From: Actinomycetota bacterium
GTDB lineage: Bacteria; Actinomycetota; Actinomycetes; Nanopelagicales; Nanopelagicaceae
Direction: 5' to 3'
DNA: 14,902 bases
Assembly: GCA_947488645.1 (NCBI GenBank)
Contig: CANLAC010000012.1
Location: forward strand, 1-14,902
Shown: piece by piece, positions 1-8,023 of the stretch
Position numbering within the stretch: position 1 is the first letter of the stretch
Layout of the letters: every line of letters begins with the position of its first letter
The notes under the pieces: generated by a model
Told to the model about the DNA's origin: nothing
The model's database searches: none
What the model saw: only the letters and a program-made list of their open reading frames with translations
Made by a program: the position numbers and the translations under genes

Positions 1-383
1 AGTATGCAATACCTGGTGATCGTTATGATCTCTTTGCAATGTTTCGCGGGGATCCTTCAGATGGTTTGCCAGGAGTTAAGGGGATCGGCGAAAAGGGAGC
101 AGCTGTAATTGCTAACCACTTTGCCACGGTCGAGGAAGCACTAGCTGGGGCAAATTCTGCACATGATTCTTTGCCTCCGGCCTTGGCCAAGAAGATCATT
201 GCTGGCGCAGATTACTTGAAAATCGCACCGAAGTTAGTTCGAGTCGCACGCGATGCACCACTTCCAAAGATTGATCTCTCAATTCCTAAAGCTCCGAAAG
301 ATCTGTCAGAGATTTACCAATTCAAAGAGCGTTACGCATTAGGTGCAAGCGTTGATCGTTTGATCAGTGCACTAGGTTGGTAA
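1..383 (+). CDS. 5'-3' exonuclease, C-terminal part (5' truncated)
   Basis: The gene enters from the left edge (reading frame starts at base 3) and ends at TAA 381-383, leaving about 126 residues. The preserved part opens with PGDRYDLFAMFRGDPSDG and contains GLPGVKGIGEKGA, the helix-three-turn-helix DNA-binding motif of the FEN/Pol I N-terminal 5'-3' exonuclease family. In this family that motif grips the duplex beside a metal-dependent active site, which would lie upstream of the window. The protein ends about 110 residues after the motif with no polymerase domain, so this is a stand-alone exonuclease like the short actinobacterial type (M. tuberculosis Rv2090) rather than the start of polA. 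Likely role: removal of RNA primers or flaps in replication and repair. lnt follows after 7 bases on the same strand. The ATG at 39 is internal, since homology continues upstream of it. Confidence 0.88.
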   Translation, partial: YAIPGDRYDLFAMFRGDPSDGLPGVKGIGEKGAAVIANHFATVEEALAGANSAHDSLPPALAKKIIAGADYLKIAPKLVRVARDAPLPKIDLSIPKAPKDLSEIYQFKERYALGASVDRLISALGW

Positions 384-390
384 AACTGCC

Positions 391-1764
391 TTGGTAAATA
401 CTCTTCTTTCATGTCTGGCCGGAGTTGTCCTAAGTGGGGCGTTCGAGCCGATAGGGAAGTGGTGGCTCGCTCCAATAGCCCTGCTGGTGCATATGTATGC
501 GATAGAAAGAACAGATCGTAAGGGGCTATCTGTATTTGTATTTGCTTTCACCTTTAATGCCGTATTACTCCACTGGACAAGTACCTACGTTGGGTCAACT
601 CCATGGATCATTTTGTCTCTTGGTCTATCTCTGTTGTATTTGCCGTTAGCTCTGGTCGGGCGATGGGGGATGGCTGCTTATCCTTTGATATTCGTAGTAC
701 TCGAAGAAGTTCGAAACAAGTTTCCATTCGGAGGATTTGGTTGGGCAAGAGTTGCATACTCTCAATCCGATGCACCGTATGCAGCAATAGCATCTCGTGG
801 GGGAGCCATATCTCTTTCGGCGATCACAATACTTCTTGCCGGGTTTGCCTATTTTGCTCTAAATAAGAAGGTGCAATTAAGTTTCGTGATTCCATTACTT
901 GTTCTTTTCATTCCAAGCAACATTGCAACTGTCAATCAAACATCTGTTCTAATGATTCAAGGTAATGTTCCAGAGTTAGGATTGGATTTCAATGCAAGAG
1001 CAAAGCAAGTTTTTTACAATCATGTTGATGAAACAAAGAAGGCATTAGCAAAATATCAAAAAGTTGACTTCATTGTGTGGCCGGAAAATGCTGTTGATGT
1101 GGATCCATATACCAACAAAGATGTTTACGAGGAATTGGAGTCTTTTGACAAACCCTTAATTATTGGTGCGATCGTCGGGAAGGGCGATAAACTTCTTAAT
1201 ACTTCAATACTGTGGGGCGATAAGACCCAAGATATTTATGTGAAGCAGCATCTGACACCCTTTGGTGAGTACATCCCATTACGTTCCTTGGCCAAGAAGA
1301 TCTCTCCTTTGGTCAATCAAGTAGATGACTTTTCTCCAGGAAGCGAGCAAAAAATCTTCACAATCGGTCAAGCAAAGGTTGCTCCGGTGATCTGTTTTGA
1401 ACTACTTGATGATGAAATCCTTTCAAAAGCCGCCAAATCTTCCAATCTTTTGGTCGTTCAAACCAACAGTGCAACCTTTGGTGCATCGGCAGAAAGTGCC
1501 CAACAATTGTCGATAACCAGGATCCGAGCTATAGAACATTCCAGAAATGTTGTTTCAGTGTCGACAACTGGAATCTCTGCAGTCATTGATTTCAATGGAA
1601 AAGTATTGATTCAAACAAGTATGGGCACTGCAGAACACGTATTTGCAGAAGTTGGACTCATTGAACAGAGTTCGCCGCGGGATCGTTATGGGGATTGGGC
1701 GGGGGTTTTCACGCTTATCTGGCTACTTGTGGTTGCCCGTCGAGCGTATGTAATACGCCGATAA
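391..1764 (+). CDS. lnt: Apolipoprotein N-acyltransferase
   Basis: A 457-residue membrane enzyme that transfers the third acyl chain from phospholipid to the N-terminal cysteine of lipoproteins at the outer face of the cytoplasmic membrane. Hydrophobic segments fill residues 1-178, a carbon-nitrogen hydrolase (nitrilase-type) domain spans about 183-425, and a last membrane segment lies at about 436-450. The catalytic triad is visible: Glu232 in WPEN, Lys285 in YVKQHLTPFGEYIP and Cys335 in VICFELL. Glu293 in GEYIP matches a further conserved acid. The residue after the catalytic Cys is Phe where E. coli has Tyr. Length is slightly below the usual 500. The start is TTG at 391, 7 bases after the exonuclease stop. 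No good ribosome binding site is seen, so expression may rely on coupling to the upstream gene. The first hydrophobic segment begins directly at this start, which supports it. It converges with gcvP. Confidence 0.9.
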   Translation: MVNTLLSCLAGVVLSGAFEPIGKWWLAPIALLVHMYAIERTDRKGLSVFVFAFTFNAVLLHWTSTYVGSTPWIILSLGLSLLYLPLALVGRWGMAAYPLIFVVLEEVRNKFPFGGFGWARVAYSQSDAPYAAIASRGGAISLSAITILLAGFAYFALNKKVQLSFVIPLLVLFIPSNIATVNQTSVLMIQGNVPELGLDFNARAKQVFYNHVDETKKALAKYQKVDFIVWPENAVDVDPYTNKDVYEELESFDKPLIIGAIVGKGDKLLNTSILWGDKTQDIYVKQHLTPFGEYIPLRSLAKKISPLVNQVDDFSPGSEQKIFTIGQAKVAPVICFELLDDEILSKAAKSSNLLVVQTNSATFGASAESAQQLSITRIRAIEHSRNVVSVSTTGISAVIDFNGKVLIQTSMGTAEHVFAEVGLIEQSSPRDRYGDWAGVFTLIWLLVVARRAYVIRR

Positions 1765-1790
1765 GTTACATTATGTAAAGTAAGAAAGAG

Positions 1791-1808
1791 AAAGGCTGAG
1801 TAGCCCCT
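1791..1808 (-). terminator. Candidate terminator after gcvP
   Basis: One base after the gcvP stop, the minus-strand transcript can fold AGGGGCU-ACUC-AGCCUUU, a 7-pair stem including two G-U pairs. It is followed by a pyrimidine run rich in U (CUCUUUCUUACUUU). The stem is short, so this is a weak intrinsic terminator at best. Read on the plus strand it has only 4 pairs and no U tract, so it does not clearly serve lnt. Confidence 0.4.
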
Positions 1809-1809
1809 T

Positions 1810-4653
1810 CTATCGATAATCATCCATCGGTGTGCAGGCACAGACCAGATTTCGATCTCCATGGGCTCCGTCAATGCGTCCAACAGGTGGCCAATACTTC
1901 ATTCGAGATCCTATTGATTCACCCGCTACTAGGCCGTCCAATACAACTGGATATCCGCCCTTTTCACGGCTGTACTCCCGCTCCCATTGGCTTGTGACCA
2001 CAGAAAGGGCTGTATGAGGCGCATGGCGCAACGCTGAGCCTTCAATGCTGATTGTGCCGTCAATGACCTCTTGGATCTCAGCTCTAATAGAAATCATGGC
2101 ATCAATGAATCGGTGGATCTCTCTGATGTCTTCAGATTCAGTTGGCTCAATCATTAATGTGCCAGCTACCGGGAATGACATCGTTGGTGCATGGAAACCG
2201 TAATCCATCAATCGTTTTGCAATGTCATCAACACTGACACCCGAATCCTTTGTTAACCCACGAATATCAAGAATGCACTCATGTGCAACGCGGCCATTAG
2301 CGCCGGTATAGAGGACTGGATAGGAATCTTGAAGTCGATGTGCCATGTAATTGGCAGACAAAATCGCCACTTGAGTTGAGTGAGTTAACCCTTCTCCCCC
2401 TAGTAAGCGAATGTATGCCCACGAGATAGGCAAAATACTTGCAGAACCAAATGGCGCACCTGAAATTGGTCCTGGACCAGTTGCTGGTCCAGCAGTTAGA
2501 TCCATTGGGTGATTTGGTAAGAACGGTGCAAGGTGAGCACGCGCAATAACAGGACCTACTCCTGGTCCTCCTCCGCCGTGTGGGATTGCAAAAGTTTTGT
2601 GAAGGTTAAGGTGTGAAACATCTGCGCCAAATTTTCCAGGCTGTGCCACACCAACTAAGGCATTCAAGTTTGCACCATCTACATATACCTGACCACCTGC
2701 ATCATGAATGAGTGCGCAAATTTCAGAGACCGCAGTTTCGAAAACTCCGTGCGTTGATGGATAGGTGATCATGAGGGCTGCAAGAGCGCCTTCATGCTCT
2801 GCAATCTTTGCCTTGATATCTTCTATCGAAACGTTTCCATTCGCATCACATTCAATGACGACAACTTGCATACCCGCCATGACCGCAGAGGCTGCGTTAG
2901 TTCCGTGAGCACTAGAAGGAATCAAGCAAATCTTTCTGTTCTGATCGCCACGTGAATCATGATAATTACGAATGGCTAGAAGACCGGCAAACTCACCCTG
3001 ACTACCCGCATTAGGTTGTAGTGAGACCGCGTCGTAACCAGTGATAGCTACTAACCAATCAGAAAGCTGCTTAATTAGTTTGCGTGTACCAATGTTTTGT
3101 TCAGCTGGGGCAAATGGATGCAAGGATGCAAACTCTGGCCAGGTAACCGCTTCCATCTCAGTCACTGAGTTCAATTTCATTGTGCAGGAACCCAGCGGGA
3201 TCATTGTGCGATCAAGTGCTAGGTCTTTATCTGCCAAGTTGCGCAGGTAGCGCATCATTGCGGTCTCACTGTGGTTGGTGTTAAAGACTGGGTGGGTTAA
3301 GTACTTACTTGTACGAAGGAACTTGGAAGGGATCTTCTCCCCCGCAACATCTTTGAATCCAAGGATCGAGAGAACTTCAGCGAATAGTGCTTCCGTAGTT
3401 TGTTCATCAAAGGAAACGCGCAGTTCAGTTGCACTAACCTTTCTAAAGTTGATGCCCTTCGCTTCAGCCTTTGCATGAATAGCCTCAGCGTTCTCAACTA
3501 CAACATGAACAGTGTCAAAAACAACATCTTCTCTGTTGTTAGTTGCTGCATGAAGGCGTGCAGCAAAACCGTGTACTCGTTGTGCAATTTCTTTCAGACC
3601 TTCTGGTCCATGCCACATCGCATAGAAAGCACTCATGTTTGCAAGAAGAACCTGAGCGGTACAAATGTTAGATGTTGCTTTGTCACGACGAATGTGTTGT
3701 TCACGTGTTTGCAAAGCCAAACGAAATGCAGGCTTGCCCGTTGCATCAATACTTTGTCCGACTAATCGTCCCGGCATCGAACGCTCTAAACCTGTGCGAA
3801 CAGCTAAGAATCCCGCGTGAGGTCCACCAAATCCCATAGGGACACCAAAGCGCTGAGCTGTACCAACGGCGATATCTGCGCCCCACTCCCCCGGAGCTTT
3901 CAGCAGCGTTAAAGCAAGAAGATCAGTTGCTGCGATTACTAGCGCATCACGTGAGTGTGCATAATCTGCAAAGGCCGAGTAATCAATCACAGTTCCGGTT
4001 GTGTCTGGGTACTGCAAAAGAGCCCCAAAGAATTCGCCGTCATAGCCATCACGAACAACATGTCCAGAATCAATCTCGACGACTTTAATTCCTAGCGGCT
4101 TAGCACGGGTGATAACTACCGCTTTCGTCTGTGGGTGCACATGTTCTTCCATCAAAAACACAGCGTCATCGCTCATTTTCGAAGCACGTCGCGCAAGTGT
4201 CATCGCTTCAGCAGCTGCAGTGCTCTCATCTAGCATCGAAGCATTGGAGATATTGAGGGCAGTTAACTCACACACCATTGTTTGGAAAGCAAAGAGTGCT
4301 TCAAGTCGACCTTGTGAAATTTCTGGTTGATACGGCGTATATGCGGTGTACCAGGATGGATTTTCTAAAACGTTTCTCTTAACGACGGGTGGAACAATCG
4401 TTCCGTAATACCCGGTACCGATCAGAGATGAGAAAACTTTGTTTTCAGAGGCTATTGATCGCAACTCTGCAATCACTTCAACTTCGCTCTTTCCGTTTTC
4501 TATCGCACCTTCAATAACACCTTTGATAGCAATGTTTGCTGGAACAACATCTTTGATAAAGGAATCTAGATCGGAATACCCCAAAGCCTGGAGCATCGTG
4601 GACTCATCCTGTGAGGTTGGACCAATATGACGATCCTCAAACGAACGACTCAT
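1810..4653 (-). CDS. gcvP: Glycine dehydrogenase (decarboxylating), P protein
   Basis: A 947-residue, full-length fused P protein of the glycine cleavage system. It decarboxylates glycine with pyridoxal phosphate and passes the aminomethyl group to the lipoyl arm of GcvH. The N-terminal half begins RHIGPTSQDE and includes GYYGT and NPSWYTAYTPYQPEISQGRLE (about 81-117). The C-terminal half holds the cofactor site: SAHGTNAASA (581-590), VDGANLNAL (658-666) and Lys686 in LNLHKTFAIPHGGGGPG, the Schiff-base lysine. The ATG at 4653 is preceded by AGGATGAGGA, a fair ribosome binding site. It is the last gene of the minus-strand run, 69 bases after a MerR-family gene. gcvH lies 2.4 kb upstream on the same strand. 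gcvT and the L protein are not in the window. No glycine riboswitch is recognisable in the 69-base leader. No frameshift or missing block is seen. Confidence 0.97.
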   Translation of the reverse strand: MSRSFEDRHIGPTSQDESTMLQALGYSDLDSFIKDVVPANIAIKGVIEGAIENGKSEVEVIAELRSIASENKVFSSLIGTGYYGTIVPPVVKRNVLENPSWYTAYTPYQPEISQGRLEALFAFQTMVCELTALNISNASMLDESTAAAEAMTLARRASKMSDDAVFLMEEHVHPQTKAVVITRAKPLGIKVVEIDSGHVVRDGYDGEFFGALLQYPDTTGTVIDYSAFADYAHSRDALVIAATDLLALTLLKAPGEWGADIAVGTAQRFGVPMGFGGPHAGFLAVRTGLERSMPGRLVGQSIDATGKPAFRLALQTREQHIRRDKATSNICTAQVLLANMSAFYAMWHGPEGLKEIAQRVHGFAARLHAATNNREDVVFDTVHVVVENAEAIHAKAEAKGINFRKVSATELRVSFDEQTTEALFAEVLSILGFKDVAGEKIPSKFLRTSKYLTHPVFNTNHSETAMMRYLRNLADKDLALDRTMIPLGSCTMKLNSVTEMEAVTWPEFASLHPFAPAEQNIGTRKLIKQLSDWLVAITGYDAVSLQPNAGSQGEFAGLLAIRNYHDSRGDQNRKICLIPSSAHGTNAASAVMAGMQVVVIECDANGNVSIEDIKAKIAEHEGALAALMITYPSTHGVFETAVSEICALIHDAGGQVYVDGANLNALVGVAQPGKFGADVSHLNLHKTFAIPHGGGGPGVGPVIARAHLAPFLPNHPMDLTAGPATGPGPISGAPFGSASILPISWAYIRLLGGEGLTHSTQVAILSANYMAHRLQDSYPVLYTGANGRVAHECILDIRGLTKDSGVSVDDIAKRLMDYGFHAPTMSFPVAGTLMIEPTESEDIREIHRFIDAMISIRAEIQEVIDGTISIEGSALRHAPHTALSVVTSQWEREYSREKGGYPVVLDGLVAGESIGSRMKYWPPVGRIDGAHGDRNLVCACTPMDDYR

Positions 4654-4722
4654 CGATAATCCTCATCCTGTTCAAAGCCTCTCGCCTATAAGTGCAAGGG
4701 CAGGGGTGAAGAATAAGGGAGA

Positions 4723-5223
4723 TTAAGCGCCTTTGCTCTTTCTACGCAGCGAGAGTTCATCGTTATCTTGGCCACCTACGAGCTGGCCATTGATTTCACC
4801 CTGAAGTACAGATAAAGAGCCTTCAACTTCGTGCCAGACCTTGCCAACGGCAATTCCAAAAACACCCTGGCCACCTTGCAAAAGGTCAATGATTTCATCT
4901 GGGCTAGAGCACTCATAAATCGATGCGCCATCACTCATCAAAGTAATTCTCTCTAGATCTGTGACTCCCCTGCTGCGTAAATGATCAACAGCTGTGCGAA
5001 TATTCTGAAGAGAAACACCAGCATCGAGTAATCGCTTAACAATCTTTAAAACCAAGATGTCACGAAAGCCATACAGGCGTTGAGTTCCGGAACCACTTGC
5101 AGTTCTAATACCCGGTTCAACTAATCCTGTGCGAGCCCAATAATCTAATTGGCGATATGTAATCCCTGCCGCAGAGCATGCAGTAGCGCCTCTATAGCCG
5201 ATCTCTAGCTCATCTGGGCTCAC
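4723..5223 (-). CDS. MerR-family transcriptional regulator (Rv1830/ResR-McdR type)
   Basis: A 166-residue regulator. The N-terminal MerR helix-turn-helix runs from about residue 8 to 85: GYRGATACSAAGITYRQLDYWARTGLVEP, then the wing, then LYGFRDILVLKIVKRLLDAGVSLQNIR. The C-terminal part (about 95-150) lacks the cysteines expected of a metal sensor and ends in a charged tail. Position between the bifunctional nuclease gene and gcvP matches Rv1830 of M. tuberculosis, a regulator linked to growth and cell division. That role is taken from the family, not seen here. The start is GTG at 5223. No other in-frame start lies between it and the upstream gene, and the ribosome binding site is weak. The 107-base gap upstream is one of the larger gaps in this run, so the gene may have its own promoter. 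The ligand or signal is unknown. Confidence 0.88.
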   Translation of the reverse strand: MSPDELEIGYRGATACSAAGITYRQLDYWARTGLVEPGIRTASGSGTQRLYGFRDILVLKIVKRLLDAGVSLQNIRTAVDHLRSRGVTDLERITLMSDGASIYECSSPDEIIDLLQGGQGVFGIAVGKVWHEVEGSLSVLQGEINGQLVGGQDNDELSLRRKSKGA

Positions 5224-5297
5224 GGGGAATGGCTCATTTCTCTTGGGGAGTGGGATAAATGTAAACCCGTCTTGACTAGATACCTAGGAACGACACG

Positions 5298-5325
5298 ACC
5301 CAAACCTCTACTTTAGGTTGAGGGT
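5298..5325 (-). promoter_or_regulatory. Inverted repeat between bifunctional nuclease and MerR genes
   Basis: Five bases after the nuclease stop, ACCCTCAACCT and AGGTTTGGGT (minus strand) can pair around a 7-base loop as 4 + 5 base pairs with a small internal mismatch. No U tract follows, so it is a poor intrinsic terminator. It could be a 3' end structure, an attenuator, or an operator for the MerR gene just downstream, since MerR proteins often bind inverted repeats in their own promoters. The choice between these is inference. Confidence 0.3.
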
Positions 5326-5330
5326 TGAGC

Positions 5331-5816
5331 CTAGCCCACGAAGTCTTCGGGGTTGATCTGATCGAGGAATTCACGGAACTTCTCGACCTCTTGGTTCTCG
5401 CCATCGCCCTGTGGGATCTCAATTCCGATCTCATCGAGTAGCTCCTGGGTGGCCAGGATGTTGCTGTGGCTTCTAACAGCCAGGGCGATCGCATCTGATG
5501 GTCTGGCAGAGATCGTTAACTGTCCCCCGTTTGAATCACGAAGGAGCATCGTTGCGTAAAAGATCCCATCCTTGATTTCCGTCATGTGAACCGCGGTCAA
5601 GGTCGCATCTAAGAGCTCAAGTAAATTGTTCATTAAATCGTGAGTTAAGGGGCGCGGTGGTTCAACGCCCTGTTGGGCAAATGCAATCGCTGTTGCCTCT
5701 ACTGCTCCAACCCAGATGGGCAAAAACCGTGAACCATCAATTTCCTTGAGCAAAACGATTGGTTGGTTTGAGGGCATCTCAACGCGAACGCCGATGACCT
5801 CCATAGGAATCAACAT
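5331..5816 (-). CDS. Bifunctional nuclease family protein (DUF151)
   Basis: A 161-residue protein of the DUF151/BFN family, whose plant founder has DNase and RNase activity. The bacterial role is not well settled. Family blocks are clear: GSRFLPIWVGAVEATAIA (28-45), GVEPPRPLTHDL (50-61) and SARPSDAIALA (103-113). The C-terminal tail EVEKFREFLDQINPEDF (143-159) is the acidic tail typical of actinobacterial members. It matches Rv1829 by position, between ftsR and Rv1830. The start used is the ATG at 5816, 15 bases after the ftsR stop. An in-frame ATG four codons later (Met5) begins MEVIGVRVEMP and is an alternative, because neither has a strong ribosome binding site and the conserved part starts there. 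It is probably cotranscribed with ftsR. Confidence 0.9.
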   Translation of the reverse strand: MLIPMEVIGVRVEMPSNQPIVLLKEIDGSRFLPIWVGAVEATAIAFAQQGVEPPRPLTHDLMNNLLELLDATLTAVHMTEIKDGIFYATMLLRDSNGGQLTISARPSDAIALAVRSHSNILATQELLDEIGIEIPQGDGENQEVEKFREFLDQINPEDFVG

Positions 5817-5831
5817 GGAGTATTTGCCCGC

Positions 5832-6548
5832 TTAACGAAGACGGTTAAGGCCACCGCGCACAAGTGCTGCGTGCAGGCGGATTGAAAGAGATGCAATCTC
5901 CTTCTGAACCTCTTCAGCCCGTGCCTTTGATTCGGCGCTCTTCTGACGAGTCAGTGGAGTAATAACCTGCTCGATCAATCCAATCTCACGATCTGCTGCT
6001 GACTTAAATGAACGCAGGTGACGCGCTTCAATTCCAAAGCCACCCATTTCTGTAACAGCCTTTGCGATCGCAAGTGCGTCTCCGTCGTAGTGACGGCCGC
6101 GAGGTGCGATCAATCCATAGCCCTCAAGTTCTACTAAATGCTCTCCTTTTAGTCCGCTGTTTTTCAACAGCTCTTCACGAGATAGGCGCATCTCACTGAC
6201 TTCACCAAAGGCGCTCGGTGCCATCTCGCCATCGATAGTTGCCAAACCAATATTTGGACGAGGAACCCCACCGGCTGCTGCTGGTTGTAAACCACGATCG
6301 ATTGCATCGAGGTTGTCTTTGATTACCTTTAATGGCAGATACTGATCGCGTTGTGCCAAGAGCACATATCGCAAACGCTCAAGGTCTGAGCTTGTGAACT
6401 TGCGGTAACCAGATGGCGTGCGTTGCGGCTCAATTAATCCTTCAGATTCTAGGAAGCGAATCTTTGAAATAGTGATGTCTGCAAAGTCTCCTCGCAAACG
6501 GTTGAGAACTTCACCGATGCTTAAGTACGCGCGTGCTGGTACGGCCAT
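5832..6548 (-). CDS. ftsR: MerR-family regulator, FtsR-like (Rv1828 type)
   Basis: A 238-residue transcription factor. The N-terminal MerR domain (about 8-80) reads YLSIGEVLNRL, then ISKIRFLESEGLIEPQRTPSGYRKF and DLERLRYVLLAQRDQYLPLKVIKDNL. A second winged-helix-like domain lies at about 120-215 (LSREELLKNSGLKGEHLVELEGYGLI). A glycine- and proline-rich linker (86-118) joins them, and a helical tail follows. This two-domain layout and the position after garA fit Rv1828 and Corynebacterium FtsR, which controls ftsZ expression and so cell division. That target is known from the family and is not shown here. The ATG at 6548 has a good ribosome binding site (AGGGGAG). It is 33 bases from garA and 15 from the nuclease gene, so it is probably part of the same transcript. 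Confidence 0.9.
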   Translation of the reverse strand: MAVPARAYLSIGEVLNRLRGDFADITISKIRFLESEGLIEPQRTPSGYRKFTSSDLERLRYVLLAQRDQYLPLKVIKDNLDAIDRGLQPAAAGGVPRPNIGLATIDGEMAPSAFGEVSEMRLSREELLKNSGLKGEHLVELEGYGLIAPRGRHYDGDALAIAKAVTEMGGFGIEARHLRSFKSAADREIGLIEQVITPLTRQKSAESKARAEEVQKEIASLSIRLHAALVRGGLNRLR

Positions 6549-6581
6549 GACTACTCCCCTAGTTTCTTTGTGTCTAAATAT

Positions 6582-7034
6582 TTATTTGTTCGAGCCGATA
6601 AAAAGTAAATGGAACTTGCCGATTTGGAACTCATCACCTGAAACAAGTGAGTGCTCTGTCACCGAAACATTATTGATGTAGGTACCGTTCAGTGACCCTG
6701 CATCTTTCAAAACGAAACTTGTGCCGCTCTTTACAATCGTTGCGTGAGTTCTAGAAACAGTTATGTCATCCAAGAAGATGGCATTGCTTCCAGAACGGCC
6801 GATACTTACTCCCTCTGCGGTAATCAAGAACCGAGAGCCTTTGTGGGCTCCACGGGCGATTACAATCATTGCTTTTTGACCATCAGAGTTTTGAATCTCA
6901 GCTAGAACTGCGCGATCTTCTGGCGACATTAACGCCAGCTGCTCCTCTAGGTAGTTAGCAGGGGAATTGCTAACTTCACGAACTCCAAGATGCAGGGTGG
7001 TAGTTAACTCATTCTGCGATTGTTCTGCAGCCAT
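6582..7034 (-). CDS. garA: FHA-domain metabolic regulator (GarA/OdhI family)
   Basis: A 150-residue forkhead-associated protein. In this family the unphosphorylated form binds and inhibits 2-oxoglutarate dehydrogenase and glutamate dehydrogenase. Phosphorylation of an N-terminal ETTS motif by Pkn kinases makes the FHA domain bind its own tail and lets the targets go. The FHA domain (about 55-147) keeps Gly79-Arg80, Ser94-Arg95 and His97 in VSRTHA, and Asn116-Gly117 in SLNGTYIN, the phosphothreonine pocket. The core EFQIGKFHLLFI (135-146) is close to GarA. The N-terminal tail has three threonines (11-13) in NELTTTLHL instead of ETTSVF. The ATG at 7034 has a strong GGAGG site that lies inside a predicted leader structure. 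It is flanked by gcvH and ftsR, the same order as in M. tuberculosis. Confidence 0.92.
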   Translation of the reverse strand: MAAEQSQNELTTTLHLGVREVSNSPANYLEEQLALMSPEDRAVLAEIQNSDGQKAMIVIARGAHKGSRFLITAEGVSIGRSGSNAIFLDDITVSRTHATIVKSGTSFVLKDAGSLNGTYINNVSVTEHSLVSGDEFQIGKFHLLFIGSNK

Positions 7035-7036
7035 CG

Positions 7037-7077
7037 TCTCTACCTCCTCACCGTCAACTTAAGGGTGACACTAGAGA
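7037..7077 (-). promoter_or_regulatory. Two-stem leader around the garA ribosome binding site
   Basis: In the minus-strand transcript UCUCUA (7077-7072) can pair with UAGAGA (7042-7037), and UCACC (7068-7064) with GGUGA (7052-7048). The Shine-Dalgarno GGAGG (7047-7043) then sits in the internal loop opposite GUG. The start codon follows two bases after the outer stem. The pairing is direct from sequence. A regulatory role is inference. Confidence 0.4.
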
Positions 7078-7092
7078 GTTAGAGGAATAAGG

Positions 7093-7467
7093 TCAAGCGG
7101 TTAATTCACCGTATTGGGCCGCGGTAAGTAGGTCTGAAGGCGCTGCGGCTACCTCTATTTTTGCGAGCCAGCCCGCTCCATAAGGATCTGAGTTGATAGT
7201 TTCTGGCGAATTCGATAAGGAGTCATTTATCGCCACGATAGTTCCAGTAACCGGTGCATAAATGTCTGAAACGCTTTTTGTTGATTCAACTTCACCACAA
7301 ACTTTTCCAGCAACTACTGATTCGCCAACTTTAGGAAGCTGCACGTACACAATGTCTCCCAAAGCGGCCTGGGCATAATCGGTAATACCCATTGTGAATG
7401 TTAAATCAGCAGATGAAACCCATTCATGTTCCTTGGTATAGGACAACTCATTTGGAATTGATGACAT
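7093..7467 (-). CDS. gcvH: Glycine cleavage system H protein
   Basis: A 124-residue lipoyl carrier protein that shuttles the aminomethyl intermediate between the P, T and L proteins. The hallmark block GEVESTKSVSDIYAPVTG (58-75) contains Lys64, the lipoylated residue. The N-terminus YTKEHEWV (10-17), GITDYAQAALGDIVYVQLP (27-45) and the C-terminal YGAGWLAKI (96-104) are all in place, and the length is normal. The ATG at 7467 is preceded by AGAGGGA. The gene overlaps the end of the pgsA-like gene by 20 bases, which implies coupled translation. It is 58 bases upstream of garA. gcvP lies further along the same strand. In M. tuberculosis gcvH likewise directly precedes garA. Confidence 0.96.
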   Translation of the reverse strand: MSSIPNELSYTKEHEWVSSADLTFTMGITDYAQAALGDIVYVQLPKVGESVVAGKVCGEVESTKSVSDIYAPVTGTIVAINDSLSNSPETINSDPYGAGWLAKIEVAAAPSDLLTAAQYGELTA

Positions 7468-8023
7468 GGTTCCCTCTTATCTGCCAAATGCCTTGGCGCG
7501 CATAACTAATACCTGTCGAAATGTAGAGGGCAATCCCCCAGATGGCAAAACTCCATCCCAGTACAAAGGCGATTGTGCCAGAAGCACCGTCAGATTGGGC
7601 TAACAAGATAAATGGGAAGGCATACATCAAGTTGAAGGTCGCGGCTTTGCCTAAGTAGGTAACCGTAAATGGTGGGATGCCTTTGCGATTCATAATGATG
7701 GTGATCAGAGCCAGCACAATGTCACGGCCAACAATAATTACGATCATCCAGGTCGGAATAATGTCGCGGATTAAAAAGACGATCAGGATGGCCAGAATGT
7801 AAAGTCGATCAATTGCAGGATCTGCCAATTCGCCTAAGCGAGATGTCTGATTCCATGCCCTTGCTAATTTGCCATCAAAGTAATCAGTTGCTCCCCCGAT
7901 GGCTAGGACAACAATTGCCCAACCATCTGCTTCTAGATTCAGGGTGAGATAGATGAAAAGCGGAATGCCAAGGAAGCGTAGAAAGGTGAGAGCGTTAGGA
8001 ACGCTAATCACTGAACTACTCAT
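7448..8023 (-). CDS. CDP-alcohol phosphatidyltransferase (PgsA-like)
   Basis: A 191-residue integral membrane enzyme that moves a phosphatidyl group from CDP-diacylglycerol to an alcohol. The full family signature is present: Asp47-x2-Asp50-Gly51-x2-Ala54-Arg55-x8-Gly64-x3-Asp68-x3-Asp72, reading DYFDGKLAR...GELADPAID. The aspartates bind metal and are catalytic. About five to six hydrophobic segments follow one another. Location beside gcvH matches PgsA2 (Rv1822). The likely product is phosphatidylglycerol phosphate, but actinobacterial cardiolipin synthases share the same fold, so the acceptor is not settled by sequence alone. The ATG at 8023 overlaps the der stop as ATGA, and AAGGAG lies 11 bases upstream. 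The 3' end overlaps gcvH by 20 bases. Confidence 0.85.
   Translation of the reverse strand: MSSSVISVPNALTFLRFLGIPLFIYLTLNLEADGWAIVVLAIGGATDYFDGKLARAWNQTSRLGELADPAIDRLYILAILIVFLIRDIIPTWMIVIIVGRDIVLALITIIMNRKGIPPFTVTYLGKAATFNLMYAFPFILLAQSDGASGTIAFVLGWSFAIWGIALYISTGISYARQGIWQIRGNHVINSK

Noticed and set aside
1766..1778. TTACAT-T-ATGTAA palindrome after lnt as a terminator
   Set aside because: Six AT-rich pairs with a one-base centre cannot form a stable hairpin, and no U tract follows.
3400..3765. Plus-strand open frame of 121 codons inside gcvP
   Set aside because: Fully antisense to a well-conserved enzyme, rich in Cys and Ser with no domain, and no ribosome binding site seen.
4654..4722. 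Possible glycine riboswitch upstream of gcvP
   Set aside because: Only 69 bases, and no tandem aptamer features recognised. The short GCGAGAGG match is not enough.
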